Positions 33,201-42,577 of a stretch of DNA of 64,000 bases are shown one piece after another (position 1 is the stretch's first letter; the number at the start of each line of letters is the position of its first letter). Source of the DNA: Prostheceraeus crozeri (lineage: Eukaryota; Platyhelminthes; Polycladida; Euryleptidae); assembly GCA_907163375.1 (NCBI GenBank), contig CAJQUW010004756.1, positions 661,486 through 725,485 of the forward strand, written 5' to 3'. The notes under the pieces are model-generated. The model made no database searches, was not told the DNA's origin, and worked only from the letters and a program-made list of their open reading frames with translations. A program made the position numbers and the translations under genes.

Positions 33201-36200
33201 AGCCAGGGTATCTGTGTAAACATGTAATAGTCCGGCAGTCAGAACGAGTTTCTGCAGGGAATGAGGCCGAAAATGAGACTTTCACAGAATGATGGACAGT
33301 TGTACACCCTATGCCAACTACAAATCTATGAATCTGCCGAGCTCTCCTCTCCTTGTCAGACAGGAACAAAGAAAAATACATCTTAATCCAATGGGACGCA
33401 GATTGAAGATTTTACCAAAAATGAAATGTTCCATGTTTTCGCTTATAAAGTTAAGAATACTAAGTCTAGTGACATAGTTTTTGACATGGAAAGTCTTCAG
33501 GTCGTTTCCAATGATGTGCATGTGTTATCATCATGTTTCTGATCGGCATTGTATGCGAGAATGTGGTTGAAAGTGGATTAAATTGTTCAAAGTGCTTGTG
33601 TTTGCCGACAGCAGGAAGCCTCTTAGACCGAGGTACATGAATATAACAGGAAATCGCCTGAAGACATTCCATGTCAAAATTACGACTTCTGGCTTAGTAC
33701 TTTTCGCTAAATCAGAGAAAATATAGAAACTTCCATTTTTGCCAACAACTGCACTCTGTGTCCCTTTGTGTTTTTCATTGATCCTGTCTGACAAGAAGAG
33801 GAACTCACTAGAACTCGGCAGACGCGCAGAAGGCACATGCTGTGCATCATTCCATGAAAGTCTCATTTTCGGCATCGTTCCCTTCAGAAACTCGCTCTGA
33901 CTGCCGGACTATAATGTGCAGAGCTTGTGTAAAACTCCATTATCGGATGCGTCATTAAGTGATTGTTGAAAACAATCTGCCCTCTACATGCCTGTGCGAT
34001 AATGCAGTGCCTTGTGTGGCTAACTCATTCTCTCAACAAATGGTCCGGTTGTGCTTTTGCATGCATTTCATCTAGTTCTAATTTCTCTGGTTCGAGCCTC
34101 CCCGCGACTAAGGCTTGAACAGGCCGAAACATGTCTCGTGGTGGCTGCATCCATTGAGATTTGATAAATTTGTCAATTTTTTTCATAGCACGTTTTATCC
34201 AACTCAAACTTTTATCTTGTAAAATCAAACGTTTTATCATCTTTATTTTACAATATTCACATTATACGTGGAAGCACAATCAACAAAATCCAAAGGATAA
34301 AGGATATTTTGGACCGGTCACTAATCTCAAATAACCAAGTTTGAGTGGGAGAATATCCACTTAATACAGAAAAAATGAAATACAAATAACTCCAGACTGT
34401 GATAGTTACTTGCAAAGCTACAACAGTCATAAGGAATGTGATGAAATTATTTTTATCACAATATTAATCACGGCACAAAAACAGCTATCGAAATGAGGTA
34501 AATAATATGATTTAACAAAGAACTTACTAATACTCTAGATTTCATATGCTCATGCACAACGTCTAAATCCGATATGAGATTCGGCAATCCCCAATCCAGA
34601 TCTTCCACTTTTTCAGTGTCTTCTGATATAACTACAAATGCAAATATCACATTGACAAATAGTTTTGAGAAGTTACAATAGTTACCGCAATTAATATTTT
34701 CATATCTGATGGTCAGTAATTTCGCTATCTTTTTCTAATAGTCAGATTTCAAATTCGCATTTACAAAATTGTTTTCTTCTTTTTGTTTAAATTATTAGAA
34801 TATTACAATAGGTACTGAATTTTTTATTTAAACAAACAAACATTGTCTAAGTGCTTGTAATGAACAAGGCGTGCGTTTAAATCGAATTTTTCGCTGATGC
34901 AAAAAGCAGTCTTGGTTTGAATTCGGTAGACAAGCACAGCACGAAGTGCAGAAAAACTTTTTTAAAAATGAGTGAATTGAGATAGACGATGGATCAATGG
35001 AAAATATGTGTGGCTGGTAGGACTCGAACCTGCGACCCCAGGCTATCTAGAACTGTCGTTCCTCCAACTGACCTACTCTGTGATAGTGTTCGGCATTACT
35101 CGAATCATCACTGCTCGAGTGTTATTCGAGTAGCGATTCGAATACTCAAATAATCGAATGAAGCATATGCATCAATGTATGCACACTGTATAGGGCTGCA
35201 ATAGAGGTCTGCGTTCGCGACAACAACACGATAGTGTTTCGTGTCATGTTGAAGCTGTGTCATTCGTGTTTGTGTTCGTGCTTGTGTTTTGACAATTAGA
35301 ATCGTGTTTTATTCTCGTGTTGACAAGGATTAATTGCAAAATTTCAAGAGATTTGATAGGCTAATTGATTTGATTTGATAAGATTTGAGATAATTTGATG
35401 ATTTAACCTGTTCTAGCTAAAGATAAACTATCTAGAATACATTTTTCCAAGATGATGAAGGATAAATAAACAGCACTCCTTCAACGTACTTGCATAGCTA
35501 GATTGCAACAGTAATGCATGGGCAAACCATGAGCATTTGTGCGAACCCTCAGTCCGCTGGTGGACCGAGAGCGCTACCCGAATTCGAGCAGAGCAGTGTC
35601 CGCCTCGTCCATGCCATAGTTGCCAACCCGCTGCAAGCGACGTGCATTCTAACAGTCGGGTTAATCATAAACAATAGACGGTGTACTCTGAGTCCAGCAT
35701 AACTTAATAAGCGACTTCTTATTACCTTTAGATCGGCCAAGGGTCTACAGCCATTTGACAGAAATCAATGAACTCTTAATCTAATTCAAATTACTCTGCA
35801 ATTCCTTCAAGCTGGTGTAGTCCCCTCAGGTGAACTGTTGATTTGCAGAGAGAAGATATTTTTTAAATGAATTACTCGTAGGATAAGTTTCGTGTTAGTC
35901 GCAGGCAGCTAAAATTTCGTGTTCGTGTCGTTTTGGAGACTAATTTTCGACAACTGAAGACCTCTAGAACATCACTACTCGTACGCTGCACTGTCATGCG
36001 AGCATGCCATTCAATCCAATGCATTATTTGGACAGGCTAATACATACCTAATACACTTAATTTACTCAAACTCACAAACGCAAGTTTTGCATCCGAAGAA
36101 TAATGAGGCAGTACTACCCACTATTTGCTTGAGGCCGAATTTACAAAATGCTGATGGCCTTCCACGCCCTGAGCATTTTATTGTCGAGTTCAAAAGAGGG

Positions 36201-39200
36201 CTATCTCCAAATAGCAGGTTAAACATCGATTATGTATTAAGCAAATTTATCACTCAAGATAACTTATTGAGATAATTAAAGTTTCAAATATGATCTGAAA
36301 TAGCAAATATCGAGTAATCTGCTGTATACAAGTCAATTATTTCTGGGATGAAATCAACGAAATGAAGCTTCACAGTATGGGCATACCTGTACTTGTATCC
36401 CTTTCTGATTCAATAATGCATTTCTCATTTTCTGATTTCCATAGATGATTGTTAACAAAACACACCAACCATCTCTACATAAATCAAACATTTCCAATAA
36501 CATGGACACTGAACAATGTTTAGATCGTATGAAACCTCACTAGGCTAAGACAACGCATTGAAATTCATTCAAGACTGTAGGTAATGTTCAAGTTAATTCA
36601 AGTTTTAAGCTCAAGTTTTAAAGTCCTTACCTGCTTTTAAATCAATGTCATGGATGCTACATTGATCGGATCGCCAATTATTCTGCACCAAAATGTACCT
36701 GAAGGTCCAAAGTTTTATATGGTATATTGATTGTAATGTATACGCATTGCTATTTGGAAGACTGGTGTCACAAATCAAAAATGACAAATTGAGTATATTA
36801 AATTCTTAAACCTCGGCTACGAAATCTGTTATGACGCTGCTTCACTCTATTCTATCATGAGAATTCAGCATTCAAATTGATGTGCGTCACTGGAAAGAAT
36901 TCAAATAATTTACTTCATTGTGTATGGCATCACACCATTTCTAAATGACAATAGAACTCATAGATATCTGAACTCATAAATCTGATTATCGATTGAAAAT
37001 TCAAACATTGTCAACTTAAGCATTTAGAAATGCAAACGGTTGTTGTCAAAACAAAACGCGATTGCATTTGTTAACAGAATGGTGACTGTCGAAGACCGTA
37101 TTAAAGTTGTTCTTCTTATGGCAAAGTTTGATTCAGTGACATCTTAGAAATGAGGGGGTATCGAGTATTCCGAATCATAAGACCATGAGATCAATCTTCA
37201 ACAAGTTTAATAGTCCGGGAGCCAGCGTGAAGTTGTGCAGGGAACGAGGTAGTACATAAAACTTTCACATAGCATAGTGCACCTCTAACCTATTGCAAAA
37301 CTTCGCGTCTGCCGGATCAGATCATTTGCTTTTCAGAAATAGAGAGGATAACACAATCCTATGTATTTCCAGTGGTAAAATTGTGACATCTCAGGTGTTG
37401 ACTCCATTTTTTCGAATTTTTGCTCATAAAAGTTACACAAATTGGTATTTTGTTGAACTGGTTATTACAGAAATCATCTACAGATTATGATCTTTCAAAT
37501 GAGTTATCATTCAGTGACAGAGGATGAAGTAAAGTGTACAAACAGACACTTTTCGTTGGTGCAACTGCAAATTTTAACATAGAAATTTCAGGAAAATTGT
37601 TGATATACTTTAACGAAAAGTGTCTGTTTGTACACTTTAGTTCATCCTCTGTCACTGAATGATAACTCATTTGAAAGATCATAATCTGTAGATGATTTCT
37701 ATAATAACCAGTTCAACAAAATACCAATTTGTGTAACTTTTATGAGCAAAAATTCGAAAAAATGGAGTCAACACCTGAGATGTCACAATTTTACCATTGG
37801 AAATACATAGGATTGTGTTATCCTCTCTATTTCTGAAAAGCAAATGATCTGATCCAGCAGACGCGAAGTTTTGCAGTAGGTTAGAGGTGTACTATGCTAT
37901 GTGAAAGTTTTATGTACTACCTCGTTCCCTGCACAACTTCACGCTGGCTCCCGGACTATTAGGAGACTGGTTCAGTTTTGGACGCATCCCGATGTGGTAG
38001 ACCTCGCCACTCTGAAGACAAGATCGACGAAATTAAAGACATCTTCGAAGAAGATCATTCTACTTCGATCCGGCAAGCAGCTGCAATTGCTGAGACTTCC
38101 TTCTCTACGGTTCGGAACGTGTTGCGGGACGATTTGAAGATGAAGCCGTATAGACTTTCTTTTTGTCAGCAACTGTTCGCCGATGATAAAGCCGCAAGAG
38201 TAACCGTGTGCAGTGAATTCTAACAACGGATTGCCGCCGATGAGGATTTTTTGAACAGACTATGTTTCTCTGACGAGGCTACGTTACATCTAAGTGGACG
38301 AGTCAACCGTCATAATTGTGTGATTTGGGATTCGAGCAATCCTCATACTGTTCAACAAGTGCCGATCAAGTCTTCCGGAATTACCGTTTGGTGCGGTTTA
38401 TTCTGTAATGAAGTCATAGGCCCTTTCTTCTTTGATTCGACTGTGACCTCCAAGTCCTACAAGGCAATGTTGGTGGACTTCTTGATCCGTCAACTGAAGA
38501 GTAGAAGAAAATTTTCTACGACCATCTGTCAGCAGGATGGGGCCCCTCCCCATTGGTCCCTCGAGGTGAGATCTCTATTGCACCAAAAGTTCCCAGGAAG
38601 GTGGATCGGAAGAGACGGTCCATTCCACTGGGCTGATCGCAGTCCTGATTTGACTCCTCTTGACTTTTACTACTGGGGAACTGTCAAACACAGAGTGTAT
38701 CACAGACAACCAGCAAGTCTGGTACAATTACGAAAGTTTATCATGGAAGAAATCTCTCAGATTTCATCACAAGAAACTTCTGCAGCGTTCAACAGTCTTC
38801 AAAGCCGCCTTTCTTTATGTTTACGTGAAGAAGGTGGACATTTTGAACAGTTTCTTAAAGTCCTTCACGATATATATGTACAAATGTATTGATTTAAATT
38901 TTGTAATGATTTCATTTTAATGATGAAGATTATTGGGAGACAATTGACGTTTTTTGCATAATAAATACAAATAAAATTGTATGCTAATTATTACGGAAAT
39001 AAATAATAATCAATATGCCATATAAAACTTTGGAGCTTCAGGTACATTTTGGTGTAAAATAATTGGTGATCCGATAAATGTAGCGTCTGTGACATTGATT
39101 TAAAACCAGGTAGGGACTTTAAAATCACCCTGTATATTATAATTACTATGTAAGCTGTAAACAGTTCAGTCTCCCCATATAGCTCGCATTGTCTTGTTAC

Positions 39201-42200
39201 TTTATATGCATTGTCTTTGTGCTTGTCTTATTGCAGCTTACTTAACGAATAATTTCATATCAAAATTTGCGCTCCAACGATTGTCTATATTTTGCACCGA
39301 ATTTTCAGATGACTGACCACCATCCATCTTCAGGGTAAACATAGCAATGAAATGATATGAAATTGACAAGCAAGTTAAATTAAAACGAACGAAAGTCACT
39401 AAAAGTCAAGGTTGCACTGAGGCACAGTAAATGGACGGCAAACCTGAATCCGTGCGATTGAAATTGTCATTCCACGCTATGTGCCAAGTTTCTAAAAGTA
39501 GACGCCGCGTCTAATTGGATTCTCTTGTGACGATCTCTGTATTGTTCCAGTCAATGCGATGACCTTCAGACAACGAATGTAGTGCCACAGCGGATTTGTC
39601 TTCCTGCATCAAGCGTATAGCAGCTTTGTGTTGTTTTAAGCGGGTCTCCAGGGCATTACTCGTCTGGCCCACATACGAGAGAGGGCAGTCTTTGCAAGGA
39701 ATCCGGTAAAAGACTCCTATTGTCTGCTCTTTAGGAGGTCGGTCCTTAGGCACACCCAAATAGGAGGAAACCATCTTCGAGGCTCGGTAGAAAACGTTGA
39801 CATTGAATCGTCGAAGGACCCGGGCCAACTTTTGTGCATCCTTGCTTACGTCGTGAACAATACGTTAATGAACAATTTCATCTGAACAAATTGTCCTTTT
39901 GATAGTTTTCTCTTATGCTAAATGCTTCAACGCAACGCAATATTCATTTATCTGAATAGAGAATTCAAATTGTGACATTCTCTGATCATCATGTGATCAT
40001 CATTCACTATAGGGAAGTCAAAACCTAGGAATTGTCATTTTCTTAATAGATAAAGCTATAAAAAAACTTAATGCTTAGTGGACTGCTGACAAAAACTATG
40101 AGTTGTGCAAATTATAACATAAATATTCTCATGTGAGCACTTGAAACTACAAATCGAGGAATACAATCGAGGTAGTACGCGAATGCTCGTTTGATTTATG
40201 AGCAATGAATTTTGTGGATGGAAAATAGCACACTGTCCATGTCATTGCATCAAATAACATCACGGCATGCAGATAAAAATGCTCAAAATGCGAAAATAAC
40301 TCGGTGCTTTTTCAGTGTTGCAAGTGTAGTGGCTTATTTCCTTTTAACTCATCTGACTCACAATTCCAAAAGTTAAACTTAACAAAAAAACCTCAACAAA
40401 GTGCAATCAATCCAGTGCAATTCACAAATAAAACCCAAAGATCAATTTGTCCCTGACGAAATGGAGTAAGTGACATTTCAAGAACATTAATGTTCTGAGT
40501 TTTTGCAAGAATCCAGATCCCTCAAGCACATGTCAATCGCCCAATTTCTTACTCAACAAATAGAGAAGTTGGCCTCGTGGAAAGACTATGATTTCCTATC
40601 GCTTGAAAGTGAGGTGAAATATTCTGTCCATCCCACAGAATTAGATTCATCTGCGCGCGCTTCGGTTTCCTAGAAAGGAAGGGTTATACGTAACCTCAAT
40701 ATCGAAATGACACATCACAGAATTAGACAACTTGCTCCTTCTCGAATGGATAATTCGTGTATCGCTTGCTATTGGAAATGGCAAAACAATAAGCTGTCAG
40801 CAGAGGACATCAGAGCCAGTGAGAGATGTGTGCGTGCTGTGATATCACTTCGCACACACCAAAACACACAACTTGGCTAACATTCGATTCAGTGTATGCA
40901 CTATACAGTAATGAATGGTGAGAAGACGATGGTGAAATCATCAAGTGAACTAATTTTCGTACGCCTGCTACCTTTTTAAAATAATGATCGGAAGGGACAA
41001 CATTATGGAGAAAACTTGCGGGCAATGATCTGAATTCTTCGAATCTGAAGGAATTGTGCCAATCGAAGCACTTTGCTGGAACTGACATTGATCCGCAAGC
41101 GACGCACGACTTTTTCTCTTATCTCTGTAAGGTATTAAGAATTCCTTTTTGCCCACTTAATAGGTTCCTCGATGTGCCGTCAATTTCGAATTAATCACAC
41201 TTCTAGCAAATCGAGCCAGATAAACAAAATATTTAATTCTGTGGTCCATCCTGCTGAAATGTTGACTTACACCACTTCGCATTTCAGGGACGAATTGTAC
41301 AGTAACACATGTAACCTGTCTGTATCCGTTATTTGGCTATTTGTCATTCTTCAAAGGCAAAAGTAAACATTGAATTACATTCATAAAAATGCATGTGATT
41401 CTGCAGCAGGTACTGTACATTCATCAGCTTAATATCTTCGTTTAAAATAACAAGCACATGCTCCAACAGACTACTGAATGTTGTTAAACAAAGACTACAT
41501 GCTTCAAGCATGCATTGCAAAAAAAGCATGTCAGCTATAAGTAGTAAAATGGTCAGATATGGTCGAGGAATTCAAATTGTTGAGTCCGCACTGTAGTCGA
41601 CACGGCTCTCTCACACACCAACGCTACCACAACTATTTCATCAAATTGCCTATAGATTTCAACGCGATGACATAGTTGAGTTGTTTTAGAAAATTTGAAT
41701 TTTCCCAATTATGTGGTTACACAAACGCACATACATTTTTATAATCGAATTAATCCTATCTTAATTGGTCGATTTCGACATTTGAAAACCCGGGAAGGTT
41801 CCAGGAGATTCCAAAATTACTACACAACACAACAACTGGCGCATGTCCGTTCTAGTGATTTAACCAACTCAGTTACCTTGTTACGACAAGCAGCAGTTTC
41901 AAATTTGAATTCAACTTTTTAAAGAAATTGATTCTTCGAGTATCTGTTGGAAAGTGATGGTGGATGACATCGATAAACGATACGCTTTGACCAGCTCGCG
42001 CATGAAAACGTCTGAAATCAGTGCATGTTTTATTGCATTAGGATAGTTACCTGGCGCTAAGTGCAACTCCAACAGAGATTTTTGAAGATCCATGTAAATT
42101 ATAGTCTGCTACTATCTTGCATAATAAAATGCGCTGAAAAATTGCAGCAACAGCCCATCCAATTGAACAAAATGCACCAAATACATGTGAGGCATGATAA

Positions 42201-42577
42201 CCTGTCAATTTTTGACTTGGGATCCCTATCTGTGGCACAAACCTGACAGCATTAAAGCTGTTATAAATAGTGTTTAAAGTACATCAGTCTTATTCTTACA
42301 ATAATTGCACGGTGTCATTCATTTCGGATGAATGAATATGTTAATATTAATGACTGCATATTAAAAGCTTCGTTTAAGCCATTTACTGGCAAAACTGATT
42401 CATTTATTGGAGGAGCAGCAAAACAATACAACTGAATCTTACCCACGTTATCCGTTTCCGTTGGCTCACATTGAGTATCTTGGGGCGGTTCCAATGTACT
42501 GTCTATCACCGTAACATTAGTCTTTTCACTATCATCACAATCTTGAGAGTCCAAAATTTCGTTGGAATCGTCTATTT
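27001..42577 (-). CDS. POC5: POC5 centriolar protein gene, six exons, 5' end not found
   Basis: Exons, in transcription order: 42443-42577, 34528-34622, 32839-33120, 32591-32758, 30302-30544 and 27001-27243. All have GT-AG borders and join in phase to give about 388 residues up to a TGA. Matches to the vertebrate POC5 I remember include AVMRGVCALNMETMNI, the HKDDIIKKL...WR block, W-K-S-V-L...KVEEVCL and the C-terminal VERHHPV. Spacing between YEEK and MRGVC is the same as in the human protein. POC5 binds centrin through repeats within its coiled-coil part and builds the inner scaffold of centrioles. The N terminus (human protein about 575 residues) was not located. AATAAA signals lie on the minus strand at 26825-26830 and 26790-26795. 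Introns are 1-8 kb, filled with mobile DNA. Confidence 0.9.
27444..27485 (-). other. Two adjoining hairpins downstream of the H1-like gene
   Basis: On the minus strand, about 45 bp after the stop codon, two perfect stems adjoin: CACCGC/GCGGTG (27465-27485), then GACCAAAG/CTTTGGTC with a 6-base loop (27444-27465). Replication-dependent histone mRNAs end in a single 6-bp stem with a 4-base loop. This pair has a different sequence and shape, so it is not that element as known. Confidence 0.5.
27530..28039 (-). CDS. H1-like lysine-rich chromatin protein, intronless
   Basis: 169 residues from MSDAQAPAATKAAKAKTTKA. The open frame extends 34 codons upstream, but that part reads through a SINE, so the start at 28039 is preferred. 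Residues about 30-95 look like a short, diverged H1 winged-helix domain (KKFTLHQLKVQFP; STLKSLMTKGAVQGKTITCT, compare IKLGLKSLVSKGTL). The rest is a Lys/Ala/Pro tail with KKPAAKKPKA-type repeats, typical of linker histones and sperm H1/protamine-like proteins that bind DNA between nucleosomes. It lies within an intron of POC5, on the same strand. Intronless structure fits both a histone and a retrocopy. The exact subfamily is unclear. Confidence 0.75.
   Translation of the reverse strand: MSDAQAPAATKAAKAKTTKASKPKTPKKPAQESGMKEVVAHITAQKKFTLHQLKVQFPDKKPHQLNLSSTLKSLMTKGAVQGKTITCTLKDTKEKKEVKTKATKAKKPAAKKPKAEKKAATPEKMAAAKPKKAKTPTKKLAAKKPATEKAKTTPTKKKAAPKKKQTLMY
28045..28215 (+). repeat. Diverged SINE, same family as 7702-7977
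   Basis: The plus strand aligns along its length with the SINE at 7702-7977. Shared blocks include CAGAGGTCGAGCTCC and GTGTCATTGGAAGTCGGCAG, then GGAAGAGCATCC, with weaker similarity to about 28215. The A box is eroded. Its 5' end lies 6 bp from the H1-like start codon, on the opposite strand. Confidence 0.8.
28231..28271. repeat. Perfect 17-bp hairpin
   Basis: CACTGGCCATCATCAGG and its exact reverse complement are separated by the 7-base loop CCATCTT. The right arm contains CTGATGA and leads into the hammerhead-like motif (28256-28287). Confidence 0.85.
28337..30301. other. POC5 last intron, remainder: nothing recognised
   Basis: There are short frames without motifs. No second exon with the GRTITARITGR-type POC5 motif was found here, and the flanking exons join in phase without one. 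Confidence 0.5.
30302..30544 (-). CDS. POC5: POC5 exon with the MRGVCALN signature
   Basis: Acceptor TGTTTTCAG and donor GTAAGT, 81 codons, phase 0. It is a coiled coil (LTSEVDRLTRELQIREERQ) followed by AAVMRGVCALNMETMNIM, the most conserved block in POC5. An acidic Pro/Glu-rich stretch ends at PLQRV. Confidence 0.93.
32591..32758 (-). CDS. POC5: POC5 exon with centrin-binding repeat
   Basis: Acceptor TTGTTGTAG and donor GTCAGT, 56 codons, phase 0. It encodes RRALFAWKSVLESTWKERVQ and AKVEEVCLNLAVEYEEKIKK, matching W-K-V-W-R-S-V-V...AEEVCIQISNDYEAK of the human protein. The spaced Trp residues are typical centrin-binding positions. Confidence 0.92.
32839..33120 (-). CDS. POC5: POC5 coiled-coil exon
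   Basis: Acceptor CATTTTCAG and donor GTAAGT, phase 0 at both ends, 94 codons. It is a long coiled coil (REELLQSEISKLREEVKEQN) ending in HKDDIIKKLVTQIRQQKERV, then VFANWRSHEELRKRQ. The last part aligns with the RKDEVISSL...FFHWR region of vertebrate POC5, which carries a centrin-binding repeat. Confidence 0.9.
33228..33911. mobile_element. Foldback element copy A (TAGTCCGGCAG family)
   Basis: The ends are TAGTCCGGCAGTCAGAACGA and the complement ...CTCGCTCTGACTGCCGGACTA. Shared internal blocks with copies B and C include CTTGTCAGACAGGA, CCAATGGGACGC and GACATGGAAAGTCTTCAGG. 684 bp, no coding capacity. It lies in a POC5 intron. The ends fit a TA-type target, but a clear duplication was not resolved. 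Confidence 0.8.
34528..34622 (-). CDS. POC5: POC5 exon before the coiled coil
   Basis: Acceptor TTATATCAG and donor GTAAGT. 95 bp encoding EDTEKVEDLDWGLPNLISDL and DVVHEHMKSRVL. It enters with two bases of a codon and leaves in phase 0, fitting both neighbours. The I.D...V...M pattern resembles the vertebrate segment just before the coiled coil. Confidence 0.7.
34623..36606. other. POC5 intron: no gene; possible old repeat
   Basis: Apart from the tRNA-like sequence at 35012-35095, the stretch 35100-35300 has repeated ATTCGAGTA/ATTCGTGTT words. TAGAGGTC at about 35205 has a loose inverted partner near 35968. This could be a worn hAT-like MITE; I do not call it. Confidence 0.35.
35012..35095 (-). 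repeat. tRNA-like pseudogene or SINE head
   Basis: The minus strand carries an A-box-like TAGGTCAGTTGG (35074-35085) and a perfect B box GGTTCGAGTCC (35020-35030) at tRNA-like spacing. The acceptor and T stems do not pair properly, so it is not a working tRNA gene. The sequence downstream is not one I recognise. Confidence 0.5.
37079..38892 (+). pseudogene. DD41D transposase, interrupted by foldback copy D
   Basis: The start (MVTVEDRIKVVLLMAKFDSV) and a segment TMRSIFNKF lie left of the insertion at 37209-37959. ETGSVLDASRCGRPRHSEDK and the rest lie right of it. The left part also has a stop at 37145. A TAA at 38221 splits the remainder between the DNA-binding half and the catalytic half. 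Catalytic residues are D at 38272 (FSDEA), D at 38536 (QQDGAPPHW) and D at 38662 (SPDLTPLDFYYWG). 41 residues separate the last two, which is the DD41D spacing of rosa-like elements. It is dead through both the insertion and the stops. Confidence 0.88.
37209..37959. mobile_element. Foldback element copy D, near-perfect palindrome
   Basis: Two 348-bp arms (37209-37556 and 37612-37959) differ at only about six positions, around a 55-bp loop. The ends are ATAGTCCGGGAGCCAGCGTG and its complement. The first 80 bp resemble the ends of copies A-C (GTGCAGGGAACGAG, AAACTTTCACA). It sits in the coding region of the DD41D transposase. The high arm identity points to a recent insertion or to gene conversion between arms. 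Confidence 0.92.
39240..39850 (-). mobile_element. Penelope-like retroelement, 3' fragment
   Basis: The minus strand encodes the C-terminal end of a Penelope-like ORF including the GIY-YIG endonuclease. A 3' region follows with a CTGAAGA...GAAA motif (39303-39333) typical of these elements. The reverse transcriptase part is absent, so it is a short dead fragment. It begins about 110 bp from the right end of the DD41D element. Confidence 0.8.
39511..39840 (-). pseudogene. GIY-YIG endonuclease domain of a Penelope-like element
   Basis: Translated residues DAQKLARVLRRFNVNVFYRA lead to GVFYRIPCKDCPLSYVGQTS and LETRLKQHKAAIRL. The PC-x2-C pair followed by Y-V-G-Q-T, R and H are the landmarks of the Penelope-type GIY-YIG nuclease, which nicks target DNA. 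There is no proper start; the upstream part of the ORF is missing. Confidence 0.85.
39851..42442. other. POC5 intron: nothing recognised
   Basis: Short chance frames only. One minus-strand frame near 41911-42040 (ISDVFMRELVKAYRLSMSS) follows an acceptor-like GATTTCAG and might be an exon, but it matches nothing I know. Confidence 0.35.
42443..42577 (-). CDS. POC5: POC5 exon, acidic N-terminal part
   Basis: Acceptor ATTCCAG and donor GTAAGA. It encodes EIDDSNEILDSQDCDDSEK, then VTVIDSTLEPPQDTQ and ETDNV. It ends with one base of a Glu codon that the exon at 34622 completes. Low conservation; placed by phase, strand and composition, so this is the least certain exon. Confidence 0.6.

Larger units (their letters stand above)
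36607..39132 (+). mobile_element. DD41D (rosa-like) Tc1/mariner element with long terminal repeats
   Basis: The right end reads ...AAAATCACCCTG at 39132, followed by TA. The left end, near 36607, is worn. The terminal repeats are about 130 bp long and roughly 85-90% matched; both contain CACCAAAATGTACCTGAAG and CAAAGTTTTATATGG. The transposase inside is interrupted by foldback copy D (37209-37959). Without that insert the element would be about 1.77 kb. It lies in a POC5 intron. Confidence 0.82.

Noticed and set aside
35012-35095. A working tRNA gene
   Set aside because: A and B boxes are present, but the acceptor and T stems do not pair.
35199-35990. hAT-like MITE with TAGAGGTC ends
   Set aside because: The inverted match is short and gapped, and no 8-bp duplication is visible.
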